From Acidobacteriota bacterium (GTDB lineage Bacteria > Acidobacteriota > Holophagae > Acanthopleuribacterales > Acanthopleuribacteraceae): a stretch of DNA of 64,000 nucleotides. Below are positions 10,191 through 17,641 of this stretch, piece by piece. Position numbers and translations under genes: made by a program. Location: contig JACJWC010000012.1 of assembly GCA_020637335.1 (NCBI GenBank), positions 1 through 64,000 on the forward strand, written 5' to 3'. Position 1 is the first letter of the stretch. Every line of letters begins with the position of its first letter. The notes below the pieces were generated by a model. The model saw only the letters and a list, made by a program, of their open reading frames with translations. It was not told the origin of the DNA and did not search any database.

Positions 10191-12963
10191 GGGCCAAGTG
10201 GGCGCGTGCGCTTGCCAAAAGCGCACGCGCTTTAAGCGTGTTGGGATGTTTGGAACCAATAAATTTTTCCATGTCTGGTAAGCTGACTTGCAAAATCTCT
10301 TGGACACGGTCCCAGTTCTTCAGGCCAGCCTCATATTCCGCAGTAAGTCGGCCTTGATTTGCGGCTTCCCATTTTAAGGCCGCATGGTTGCTTAAAAGAC
10401 TGGCACTTTCCGTTAAGCAGTCCAGTGCCTCGGGGTATTTTTGGGCCAACAACAGCGCTTGGCCCAAACATTGGTATGCGTAAATCATTTCGGCATCACC
10501 AAATCCATATTTCTGGCGCAGAGTTAGGGCCTCGCGGGTAACTGCCAGAGCGGCTTCCACTTTCTGGGTGCGCGAATAGAAGTTTCCCAGCTCACAGAGC
10601 GCAGCACTGAGGTTGGGATGAGGGGTCTCCCCTGAAATGGCCCGATAATGAGCCACGCAGCCTTCAAAATGAATTTGAGCCGAACGCAAGTCTCCACGAC
10701 GCTCATAGGCAATGGCCAAGTTATTGCGAATTTCACCCAGAAATTGATGCTCGGGTGGTAATACCTTTTGGGCATGCTGAAAAGACCACTCGAATAAGGC
10801 GATGGCTCCGTCGAAGTCCTCGAATCCACTCAACAAAAAAACGCCCAGATTCGATTTGGCCATAATCGTGTGCGGGTGGTCCTCGCCGTAATATTCAGCC
10901 AGCCATTTCATGGCTATTTCATAGTGCTGTCGGGCTTCGGGATATTGACCAATCGAGCGCAAAAGGCCCGCGTAATCATTTTCAGCGCTGGCTAATTCGC
11001 CATGCCCTTTGGGATACACCTTATTAAGGATGCTCAGTCCTATTTCAAAATGCTGTTTGCTGGATTCCGGGTCCTGGACCCAGCGATAAGCGTTCCCCAA
11101 CTGGATGTGACTGAGCCCAATTTGTGGATGATCCTCCGGAAATAACTCCTTTTTCAAGCCCAAAACTTGAAGTGACGATTCCAGACAAAGCGCGTAGTTT
11201 TTAATGTTCGCCGCATGGATGGCTTGATTGCTGATGATCGCCAAGCGCGATGCGGCTGGGATTTGGTCCAAAAATGGACTGGCCTTGGCGAACAAGTGGC
11301 CTGCCTGTTCATGTTGGCCCTGCTTGGAATAACATTCCCCCAGTAGGTTGTAGCAGAGCGCCTGTAAGTTCACATTCCTAAATTCCTGGGCCAACTCCAA
11401 TCCGGCTTGGCTGTTTTTTTGCGACTCCGGGTATCGACCCAGGTTAAGGAATATTTCGCTGCGCAGTAAATAATGTTCAGCCAACACCTCACCTTTCAAT
11501 TTGGGCAATGCCTGGTCGCTTAAGCCCAACGCCTCCTGGTCCTGACCGAGTTTGAAATAGACTTTGCACAGCGAATGGAGCAGTTGGGTTCGCTCCTCAC
11601 TTTCTGGGTCCAAGGACGTACCAATCAGTCGCTTTCCATTTTCTAATAGATCCAAAGCGCTGGGATTTTTTCCTAGCGTTGCCTCTGGACTGTTTTGTTC
11701 AAAAAGATTCTCCAAAAACGACGCAATGGTCGCAGCCCGGTCCCGTTCCAAGATAGCCACCTGGCGTTCAGCAGCTATTTGTTGATTGCTCTTCAGGATA
11801 TACAGAGTTGCAAATAGCCAGCTCCCAAACAGGAGACATAAAACGGCACTCATACTTGGGTTCCTGCGCACCCACTTAAGACTCCTGCCCATTTTGCCTA
11901 CCGGACGTGCAGAAACCGGCAGACCCAGCACCCAATTCTGCAAATCCATCGCCATTTGCAGCGCGCTTTGATACCGCTTTTTGGGTTCAATCTGAACCGC
12001 TTTTAAACAAATTGCATCCAAGTCACCCCGAACGGCCTTGCCGGAAATAGGGTCAACCGGAAATTTCGCCAAGCGTTTGCTCGGTGCCGTCAATTCCCGA
12101 CTGACAATGGCTTTTTGAAGCTCAAACACAGAGTGCACATCGTCAAATGGATGGCATTCCGTTATACATTCCACCAAAAGAAGGCCCAAGGTGAAGATAT
12201 CCGTGGCCGTGGTAATGGGTTCAGCCAAAATCTGTTCAGGCGCGGAATACCGTGGGGTCAAAATCAAGGTTTGGGTTTGCTCTTCCTGTTCCAACCACTT
12301 GACAATGCCAAAATCTAAGATTTTCACAGTGCCATCGTCGGTTACCAAAATGTTGCTCGGTTTGAGATCGCGATGCACAAACAAATTTTGGTGGGCAATC
12401 TCAAGCGCTTTGCACAATTGGATAATCAGCCCGACTCGCGCCTTTAAGGTAGGCCGCTTCTCCTTCACATGGTCCAACAGGTCTCGGCCTTCAATGTACT
12501 CCATGGTGAACCAGGAAAGGCCTTCTGGAGTGGTCCCACCATCCAATAATCCGACAATTCCCGGATGGTTCAAACGGGCTAACGTGCGGCGTTCCTGCAG
12601 GAACTTTTCATAGAGATGGACATTTTGCAGATCGCGACGCACGAGTTTGAGTGCGACCTTTTGCTCATACTCACCATCGTCACGCACAGCCTCAAAAACG
12701 ACACCCATACCGCCAGCTCCAATCTCCCTGACAAGACGGTAGGGCCCAATCCGCATCGGGAATTCACGCGGTTTGGCGGACTCCAAAAAGCCCTGGGATG
12801 CCTCAAAATTCAGAATCATAGCCTGCAAAGATTCCCAAATTTGAGGAAAATGCTCAGCAAATTCTCCCAATAAACCAGGACGATCCTCCGCTTTGGCCGT
12901 TACCCAACGATTAAAACAATGATTCAATTCTTGCCATTGCTTTTCATTAAACGGGTTATTCAT
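10177..12963 (-). CDS. Ser/Thr protein kinase with TPR sensor region
   Basis: This 928-residue Hanks-type kinase carries all the catalytic motifs: glycine loop GAGGMGVVFEA, VALKLV lysine, HRDLKPSN catalytic loop, ILDFG and SAPEQ, within residues 65-340. A single membrane segment (LCLLFGSWLFATLYIL, about 377-395) follows. The remaining 530 residues are a long run of tetratricopeptide repeats, presumably outside the membrane or binding partners. Acidobacteriota and related phyla often place such kinases beside an ECF sigma factor, and a decayed sigma-factor remnant lies directly upstream here (13022-13213). The start ATG at 12963 has AGGTGA upstream. The 3' end overlaps the convergent SBBP gene and contains a perfect 12-bp hairpin. 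Confidence 0.93.
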   Translation of the reverse strand: MNNPFNEKQWQELNHCFNRWVTAKAEDRPGLLGEFAEHFPQIWESLQAMILNFEASQGFLESAKPREFPMRIGPYRLVREIGAGGMGVVFEAVRDDGEYEQKVALKLVRRDLQNVHLYEKFLQERRTLARLNHPGIVGLLDGGTTPEGLSWFTMEYIEGRDLLDHVKEKRPTLKARVGLIIQLCKALEIAHQNLFVHRDLKPSNILVTDDGTVKILDFGIVKWLEQEEQTQTLILTPRYSAPEQILAEPITTATDIFTLGLLLVECITECHPFDDVHSVFELQKAIVSRELTAPSKRLAKFPVDPISGKAVRGDLDAICLKAVQIEPKKRYQSALQMAMDLQNWVLGLPVSARPVGKMGRSLKWVRRNPSMSAVLCLLFGSWLFATLYILKSNQQIAAERQVAILERDRAATIASFLENLFEQNSPEATLGKNPSALDLLENGKRLIGTSLDPESEERTQLLHSLCKVYFKLGQDQEALGLSDQALPKLKGEVLAEHYLLRSEIFLNLGRYPESQKNSQAGLELAQEFRNVNLQALCYNLLGECYSKQGQHEQAGHLFAKASPFLDQIPAASRLAIISNQAIHAANIKNYALCLESSLQVLGLKKELFPEDHPQIGLSHIQLGNAYRWVQDPESSKQHFEIGLSILNKVYPKGHGELASAENDYAGLLRSIGQYPEARQHYEIAMKWLAEYYGEDHPHTIMAKSNLGVFLLSGFEDFDGAIALFEWSFQHAQKVLPPEHQFLGEIRNNLAIAYERRGDLRSAQIHFEGCVAHYRAISGETPHPNLSAALCELGNFYSRTQKVEAALAVTREALTLRQKYGFGDAEMIYAYQCLGQALLLAQKYPEALDCLTESASLLSNHAALKWEAANQGRLTAEYEAGLKNWDRVQEILQVSLPDMEKFIGSKHPNTLKARALLASARAHLALKDN
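10202..10230 (+). terminator. Hairpin terminator inside the kinase 3' coding end
   Basis: GCGCGTGCGCTT (10202-10213) and AAGCGCACGCGC (10219-10230) form a perfect 12-bp stem with a five-base loop. TTT follows, 12 bases after the SBBP stop. It could end the SBBP transcript, but the U-run is short and the stem also encodes kinase residues on the other strand. Confidence 0.5.
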
Positions 12964-13021
12964 TTACCATTCACCTGTGTCGTGTATTCCGAATTCTGGA
13001 AGATCATCATAAGCGCGCTTT

Positions 13022-13213
13022 AAATACGAAAATTTGGAATCCGCCCTAAAACTACTCGAGGCCAACGACCCCCGCAAGGCCCAGATTGTAATCCTGCGAT
13101 TCTATGGCGGTTTGACCCTGGAGGAGATTGCCGCTCAACTAGACATCTCCAAAGCCACCGTTAAACGCGATTGGGTTTTTGCGCGAACCTGGCTCTACAG
13201 CCAAATAGCCTAA
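13022..13213 (+). pseudogene. 5'-truncated ECF sigma factor (PF07638-type) region-4 remnant
   Basis: Reading codons from 13022 to the TAA at 13211 gives an open peptide of 63 residues with the signature of region 4 of the sigma70_ECF (PF07638) family: LEANDPRKAQIVILRF, then GGLTLEEIAAQL, then ISKATVKRDWVFARTWL. An in-frame stop (TAA at 13010) lies immediately upstream. There is no ATG or ribosome-binding site, and region 2 is missing. In several phyla these sigma factors sit next to Ser/Thr kinases with TPRs, exactly as here. I infer that the sigma gene was truncated by the repeat- and intron-rich region now adjoining it. The kinase may therefore have lost its local sigma partner. Confidence 0.8.
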
Positions 13214-13280
13214 ACCCCCGCTCTGACCCCATAACCAACCGCCGTTTCAGGCGATAACCCACGAGGCCAGCGGCAGCTAG

Positions 13281-13384
13281 TTTTTTGTGGCCCGCGTTGG
13301 TCACCCGAGGGGACGGACTTTTATCCCAAGAATACCTGGACCGGCTTTCCTGAACTTACACCAGCATTTTAGGCAACTCCTTTC
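13281..13384 (+). repeat. Imperfect ~105-bp dispersed repeat, copy A
   Basis: This segment begins TTTTTTGTGGCCCGCGTTGG and matches 16975-17080 over about 105 bases, with substitutions and small indels. Shared blocks include GTGGCCCG, GGTTACCCG-like text, GGACG-ACTTTTAAT and GCTTTCCTG. The two copies are in the same orientation and bracket the group II intron and the CxxC gene. No ORF spans it. Confidence 0.7.
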
Positions 13385-13466
13385 CAGGTTCAGCGCCGGT
13401 TTAATTTGCCCCGGTCGGAACTGGCTTATTTTCTGCCCTATTTTGAAAACGTGTGTTTATTAGAGG

Positions 13467-13530
13467 GCTAGAGGCCGATTGACCCGCGAGCCTACACCGA
13501 CAATAGGAGGTATGGGAAAAGTGCATCACT
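13467..13530 (+). repeat. Partial copy of the 330-bp TIR element (one arm)
   Basis: The text GAGGCCGATTGACCCGCGAG, followed by an ACACCGACAATAGGAGG block, matches one terminal arm of the element seen complete at 30561-30895 and, inverted, at 17206-17541. Only about 60 bases of the arm are recognisable here, so this is a solo end or an eroded copy. Confidence 0.6.
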
Positions 13531-13835
13531 TGGTCATGACATTGGGTGCAAAGGGGGATAAAGGCTGAAGGCCTTACTCCCTCCAACCTGGGGCAGAGTT
13601 GGGGTATATGAGGGACAAATCAATCCCCACGCCGCCCCAAGAAAACCCCAAAATACTCGGAAAGCGCTGAAGGCGCGCGGCAGAACAAACCCAAGCAGAT
13701 TTACCCAAAGTGGAGCAGACAATATGAATCCCCAATTAGGTCCTCGGCTCCGTTAGATGTTGTTCACCGCCCATCTGAAAGCCCCTGTGTTTGATAGCGC
13801 GCTTACAGCGCTTCCCGATGGTTTAAACACCTTGA

Positions 13836-13890
13836 CCTGGGGCGACATTTTGTCCGATTCGTGCCTCATCGGTCAAAATTCTGCCCCAGG
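13836..13890. repeat. Large imperfect hairpin (23-bp arms)
   Basis: The left arm at 13836-13858 (CCTGGGGCGACATTTTGTCC and GAT) pairs with the right arm at 13868-13890, with about four mismatches and a nine-base loop. The outer text is also related, inverted, to 13561-13600 (GGCTGAAGGCCT ... CCTGGGGCAGA). It lies about 70 bases upstream of the group II intron. It resembles REP-like hairpins rather than a terminator, as no U-run follows. Confidence 0.6.
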
Positions 13891-14532
13891 CTGGAGGATT
13901 TCAGGCCTTCAGCCGTGTGACTCGGAGCTGTGGAAACGGCTTCAGATGATTAAGTTATTGTGTGGATGATCTACGCGTTAGCTTATCAGAAGATTGGTGT
14001 TCCGTCACCTAATCCTACCAACACAGGCATCGGGAGTAATTCCTTTGTCTGAAGCTGTTGGGACAATGTAGCCCTCGGTCGATTGACCGGAAGGCCTTGG
14101 GCCAACGCTGCTAATGCCAAGGCGGCTGGGAGCTAGGATCAGATCCTATGGTTAACACATGTGAATCTCGTTCTGCGTCGTTAGCCTGAAGGAGTCGAAG
14201 GCATTACATAGGCTCCCTTGGATGGCGGTGAATTGGGCAGACTGTTCCCAATTCCACGGACACGCGCAAGCACCATCCCGGCGTTAGAGAGGAACCTAAG
14301 GGATCAACTTAGGCGTTTCCACGGAACCGAAGTAACCCCGTATCGTTCCAGCGGGTCTGGTAGGGCGATCGTAAGGTCAACCGACGGCGATGCGGGTCAG
14401 AGAGGTTGGAAGAAGCGAATGCCGTCCTGTAATGGGGCGGATAGGGCTATACCCATTGCGCAAGCAAGCTGACGTCCAACTGGTGACAGATTGCGAGAGA
14501 ACTTGAATTACCGAACTCAGGAGGACAAGCAA

Positions 14533-16077
14533 ATGACTCGGACTCATAGGGAGATCCCTGGTGCGGCCTCAACCGCTAAATTACGGTGGACAGCCATTAA
14601 CTGGCGACACTGTGAAGCAACGGTTCTTCGGCTTCAAATGCGTATCGCAAAGGCAGTGCAAAGTAAACGTTGGGGCCGCGTACAGGCGCTCCAGCATCTC
14701 CTGATCACGTCACATTCCGCACGGCTCCTGGCCGTTCGGTCCGTGACAACCAGTAAAGGGAAACGTACGCCAGGTATTGATGGTGTGGTTTGGCGAACGG
14801 CGCAAGCCAAACTCCAAGCCACACAAACATTGCGCAGCCGGGGCTACAAGAGTAGTCCTCTGCGGCGCGTCCTCATTCGAAAATCCAACGGAAAGATGCG
14901 CCCTTTGGGGATTCCGACCATGCGCGATCGGGCCATGCAAGCCCTCCACGCCATGGCGCTTATCCCCATCGCCGAGGTCCAAGCCGATATCCATTCCTAT
15001 GGTTTCAGACCCCACCGCAGTGTGGCCGATGCCATCAAGCAATGTCATATCGTCCTCTCTCGGAGAAACTGCGCACCCTGGATCCTCGAAGGAGATATCA
15101 AAGCCTGCTTCGACACGATTGACCATCCGTGGCTCAAAGCGCATATCCCCATGGATAAACGCATTCTCCACCAATGGCTCAAAGCCGGTTTTATGGAAAA
15201 AGGCGCTCTCTTCCCTACGGATGAGGGTACGCCTCAAGGCGGGGTGATCTCTCCCCTTCTGGCCAACATGGTTCTCGACGGACTCCAGGAGACCGTCGCC
15301 CGTGTTGCACCAAGAGGGTCTAAGGTGAACTTCGTCCGTTACGCGGACGACTTCATCTGTACAGCTAAAGATCCCACCCTCCTGAAGGACACCATTCAAC
15401 CTGCCATTGCCTCGTTCTTGGCTGAACGTGGACTCACCCTCTCCGAGGAAAAGACCCACATCACCCACATCGAGGATGGCTTTGACTTTCTTGGTTTCAA
15501 CTTGAGGAAATACAACGGAAAACTTCTCTCTAAACCTGCAAAGGTCAAGATTCAAGCGTTTCGGCGAAAACTCAAGGAATGCTGCAGGCAACTGCGGTAC
15601 AAGCCCACCCATCTCGTGATCGCAGCCCTTAATCGGAAGCTGCGGGGCTGGGGCAACTTCTACCGCCACTCCTGCGCCAAGAAAATCTTTGGCTCAATCG
15701 ACCACACCCTTTTCCAAATGATTTGGCGTGAGCTCAAGCACAGGCACCCTCAGAAATCCGCAACTTGGAATAAGGCTCAGTATTTTACCAGAGTCGGCTC
15801 CCGGGACTGGATCCTGACAGGTCTGGAACGCAAAGGCCAGCAGGTAAGAAGACACTTTCTTCTCCCACTGAACCGCGTACCTATCCTGCGCCACATCAAA
15901 ATCAAAGGAGTTGCTCACCCCTTTGACTCAGATTTCAGATTCTATCTCAAAAAGCGGAAGATCATTCTTCAAGCCTTACGAGCCCGGCTGAAATCGAAGC
16001 TCACAACCACTTCAGCTTGGTACCCAGTCAAAGGGGCCAGTTCAGGAAACCGCCTGCCGGGTCATCACCCTCGATGA
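14533..16077 (+). CDS. ltrA: Group II intron-encoded reverse transcriptase/maturase
   Basis: The 514-residue protein shows reverse-transcriptase blocks in order: GKRTPGIDGV, RRVLIRKSNGKMRPLGIP, YGFRPHRSVADAI, EGDIKACFDTIDH, TPQGGVISPLLANMVLDGL, FVRYADDF (catalytic YADD) and FLGFNLRKYNGK. The maturase (domain X) region follows, with LRGWGNFYRH and WNKAQYF-like text. No HNH endonuclease motif is visible in the C-terminus, so it is probably an endonuclease-lacking type that depends on replication forks or single-stranded targets for mobility. I start it at ATG 14533, with CAGGAGG nine bases upstream, not at the earlier in-frame ATG (14491). The frame appears intact, so the intron may still be mobile. 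Confidence 0.95.
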   Translation: MTRTHREIPGAASTAKLRWTAINWRHCEATVLRLQMRIAKAVQSKRWGRVQALQHLLITSHSARLLAVRSVTTSKGKRTPGIDGVVWRTAQAKLQATQTLRSRGYKSSPLRRVLIRKSNGKMRPLGIPTMRDRAMQALHAMALIPIAEVQADIHSYGFRPHRSVADAIKQCHIVLSRRNCAPWILEGDIKACFDTIDHPWLKAHIPMDKRILHQWLKAGFMEKGALFPTDEGTPQGGVISPLLANMVLDGLQETVARVAPRGSKVNFVRYADDFICTAKDPTLLKDTIQPAIASFLAERGLTLSEEKTHITHIEDGFDFLGFNLRKYNGKLLSKPAKVKIQAFRRKLKECCRQLRYKPTHLVIAALNRKLRGWGNFYRHSCAKKIFGSIDHTLFQMIWRELKHRHPQKSATWNKAQYFTRVGSRDWILTGLERKGQQVRRHFLLPLNRVPILRHIKIKGVAHPFDSDFRFYLKKRKIILQALRARLKSKLTTTSAWYPVKGASSGNRLPGHHPR

Positions 16078-16091
16078 CCTTACTGTTGCTT

Positions 16092-16125
16092 GAGCCGTAT
16101 GAAGGGAAACTTTCACGTACGGTTC
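16092..16125 (+). ncRNA. Group II intron catalytic domain V
   Basis: The 34-base hairpin GAGCCGTA ... TACGGTTC has the conserved AGC catalytic triad at 16093-16095 and a GAAA tetraloop. This is the hallmark of group II intron domain V. It is followed by the domain V-VI linker and the branch-point helix. Confidence 0.9.
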
Positions 16126-16166
16126 TTAGGGGGAGATGGAGCCGCAAGGCTCCATCCCTACCCGAT

Positions 16167-16547
16167 TGGCTATCATTCAAGCATCCTATTCCAGCGTTAC
16201 TATCTGAAATCAATTGTTATTTGGGTGCCCGCCACTTGCAAATTTACAACTGTCGACCTACCTCAGAACAAGACAAACCGAAATTTCCATGGATTGTGGG
16301 TGAACCCCTTCAATTCATGCGGCCTGAAAGGACGCAACTTGAACAGCCCTGGTCAAGGTTGCGAGCCCTGCGAGCGAACCGCAGGCCAGGGTTAAGGCCC
16401 AAATCCATCCCCGGGCGCCCTGAAAGCGGCGCAACTAGCCACCGAACAAAGCCCTAGTTTTCCCAAAATGAAGGCTTCCGCGATTTATAAACCGCATCCC
16501 AAAATATGTCGCTATGATCCAACGAACAATTGTGGGAGGGAAATTCC
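16167..16547. other. Noncoding 3' flank of the intron with a nested hairpin
   Basis: No gene is convincing here; longer frames overlap the intron tail in other phases. A nested palindrome lies at 16347-16391: CCCTGG pairs with CCAGGG on the outside and CCTGCG pairs with CGCAGG inside. A ribosome-binding site (GGGAGGG, 16532-16538) leads into the next gene. Confidence 0.5.
16347..16391. repeat. Nested inverted repeat
   Basis: Outer arms CCCTGG (16347-16352) and CCAGGG (16386-16391) enclose inner arms CCTGCG (16367-16372) and CGCAGG (16380-16385). It resembles other GC-rich hairpins in this window and has no U-run. Confidence 0.45.
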
Positions 16548-16946
16548 ATGACCAAAGCCCAATGCCCGCTCTGTTTTGGTGCGCTGGAATCGCGGGAGGT
16601 TGCACCTTGCATCGAATGCGGTGGCCAGCCACAAGAACTCGATCACCTTCAAGAAGGGCGACACAGCTACCAGCTCATGCGCATATTGGGCCATTTTGAG
16701 GTCGTGCTCTGTAACTTTTGCATGGTGGATTTTGGATCAACCGACCCCACCTTCTTCGGTCTGGCCAGAAACGCCCGCATTGGCTTTGAATCCATGCAGT
16801 TCCTTCAGGATGTTCCCGTGCAGATCGGCAAAGACCTGTTCTGCTCCGCATGCCAGCTCCGCCTCGCCTTCCTCCGGCTCGTAACCGAAAGCCGAGATCT
16901 TTTCGCCAATGAGGAATCGAAAAAGTCCAAACCATCCAAAGGTTGA
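16548..16946 (+). CDS. Small protein with four CxxC pairs (zinc-ribbon-like)
   Basis: The 132-residue product has four CxxC knuckles: CPLC and CIEC in the first 30 residues, then CNFC and CSAC, enough to bind two zinc ions in a double zinc-ribbon fold. A basic tail (ESKKSKPSKG) follows. I do not recognise a named family. The ATG at 16548 is supported by GGGAGGG nine bases upstream; an in-frame GTG at 16530 is less likely. It stands alone between repeat copies A and B. A role in nucleic-acid or protein contact is a guess from the knuckles only. Confidence 0.65.
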   Translation: MTKAQCPLCFGALESREVAPCIECGGQPQELDHLQEGRHSYQLMRILGHFEVVLCNFCMVDFGSTDPTFFGLARNARIGFESMQFLQDVPVQIGKDLFCSACQLRLAFLRLVTESRDLFANEESKKSKPSKG

Positions 16947-16974
16947 AAACAATCAGGTGCCCGAAGTTGGTGGT

Positions 16975-17080
16975 TTTTTGTGGCCCGGGTTGGTTACCCG
17001 GGGGGACGAACTTTTAATCACAACCTAAACCTGAGTCAGCTTTCCTGGCGTTTCACCAACAGTTTTATCGCCACCTTTTC
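16975..17080 (+). repeat. Imperfect ~105-bp dispersed repeat, copy B
   Basis: The segment begins TTTTTTGTGGCCCGGGTTGG and continues with TTACCCGGGGGGACGAACTT. It is the same-orientation partner of 13281-13384. Its first 30 bases also resemble the reverse complement of the 42-base repeat at 17151, so both belong to one wider hairpin family (GTGGC..GGGTTG..ACCCG). Confidence 0.7.
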
Positions 17081-17150
17081 CGTTTCAGCCGTTTATAAGA
17101 GCAGGACACCTGTTCAGGGTTGAATGGTCCGGCTCTAACCTGCTTTTTTA

Positions 17151-17192
17151 ATGGGGCTCCGCCCCATCGCGGGTAAAACAACCCGCGCCACA
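17151..17192 (+). repeat. 42-bp double-hairpin repeat, copy 1
   Basis: ATGGGGCTCCGCCCC is followed by a second hairpin, GCGGGT-AAAACA-ACCCGC, and GCCACA. Identical sequence recurs at 17552-17593. Two small hairpins (GGGGC/GCCCC and GCGGGT/ACCCGC) make it REP-like. Confidence 0.85.
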
Positions 17193-17205
17193 TGGAATTA
17201 AATCC

Positions 17206-17541
17206 AAATCAAGCAACGTCCAGAAGGCCAGCGGCCGAATGATATACGAGCCCACCCTGACGACAGGAGGGGTGGGAAAACGGCCCAACACACAGGCCAG
17301 AGCCCAGCGGGCGACTGATCGCCCATATTGATATCCGCCTCTCAATAACCAAAACAATCGGAGTGCCCACATCTTCCCTTTCGGCGATGGATTGCGCAAT
17401 TCTGCGTTGTAGGTCCCAACCCGCTTTCAATCGCCCATCCGGGCTCCCCGATCTGATGGGGGCATCTTATCCCACACCTCCTCCGTCGGTGTGGGCTCAC
17501 AGGTCAATCGGCCTCCGGCCTCCTAATCGAGGCTAGACTCG
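17206..17541 (+). repeat. 330-bp TIR-bounded repeat element, copy 1
   Basis: This segment aligns along nearly its whole length with the reverse complement of 30561-30895. The two ends are imperfect inverted repeats of about 60-70 bases; the arms share GAGGCC-nnn-GGCCGA, a GAGCCCAC block, CCGACG and GGAGG-GTGGGA. Shared internal blocks include AGAGCCCAGCGGGCGACTGA and the GAGCCCGG-nn-GGGCGA hairpin. Frames are not preserved between copies, so it looks noncoding. It is most like a MITE or a large structured REP. Confidence 0.75.
17431..17446 (-). repeat. GAGCCCGGnnGGGCGA hairpin motif (inside element copy 1)
   Basis: On the minus strand this reads GAGCCCGGATGGGCGA. The same motif occurs at 30646-30661, 22547-22562 and, as GAGCCCGGCAGGGCGA, at 20630-20645. 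Confidence 0.7.
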
Positions 17542-17551
17542 GCTTATTTGA

Positions 17552-17593
17552 ATGGGGCTCCGCCCCATCGCGGGTAAAACAACCCGCGCCACA
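17552..17593 (+). repeat. 42-bp double-hairpin repeat, copy 2
   Basis: An exact copy of 17151-17192 in the same orientation. The two copies flank the 330-bp element, as if the element had inserted between tandem repeats or the repeats mark its insertion site. Confidence 0.85.
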
Positions 17594-17641
17594 AGGGATC
17601 CACCCAAACCATCGGGCTGGCCGACATTCCGCCTTGATCCC

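Larger units (their letters stand above)
13214..13959. other. Repeat-rich noncoding stretch before the group II intron
   Basis: No gene is supported between the sigma remnant and the intron. The sequence holds several structured repeats: an imperfect ~105-base repeat (13281-13384), a partial copy of the 330-bp element (13467-13530), an inverted-repeat pair (13561-13600 against 13871-13915), and a 23-bp imperfect hairpin (13836-13890). A 70-codon reading frame at 13757-13969 overlaps the hairpin and looks like chance. Confidence 0.6.
13960..16166 (+). mobile_element. Group II intron
   Basis: The retroelement spans an estimated 2.2 kb. The 3' end is well supported: domain V at 16092-16125, with the AGC triad (16093-16095) and a GAAA tetraloop; then domain VI (16135-16166), with a 9-bp stem, an unpaired A at 16160 as candidate branch point, and the terminal ACCCGAT. 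The 5' end is set at GTGTG (13960), about 570 bases before the ORF, which is the expected size for domains I-III, but a different nearby start is possible. The ORF sits in domain IV. The intron lies in noncoding repeat DNA, not in a gene. Confidence 0.8.
16947..17641. other. Repeat cluster without genes
   Basis: The stretch contains repeat copy B (16975-17080), two exact copies of a 42-base double-hairpin repeat (17151-17192 and 17552-17593), and a full copy of the 330-bp TIR element between them. Short frames on both strands break against the second copy of the element, so I do not call genes. Confidence 0.7.

Noticed and set aside
13757..13969. 70-codon frame before the intron
   Set aside because: It runs through a long hairpin repeat, has no ribosome-binding site and no recognisable protein features.
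14710..15669. 319-codon frame antisense to the intron reverse transcriptase
   Set aside because: The sense frame has all reverse-transcriptase motifs; the antisense frame is a mirror of its codon bias and matches nothing known to me.
16017..16457. 146-codon frame spanning the intron 3' end
   Set aside because: It overlaps domain V and VI and the nested hairpin in another frame; there is no ribosome-binding site.
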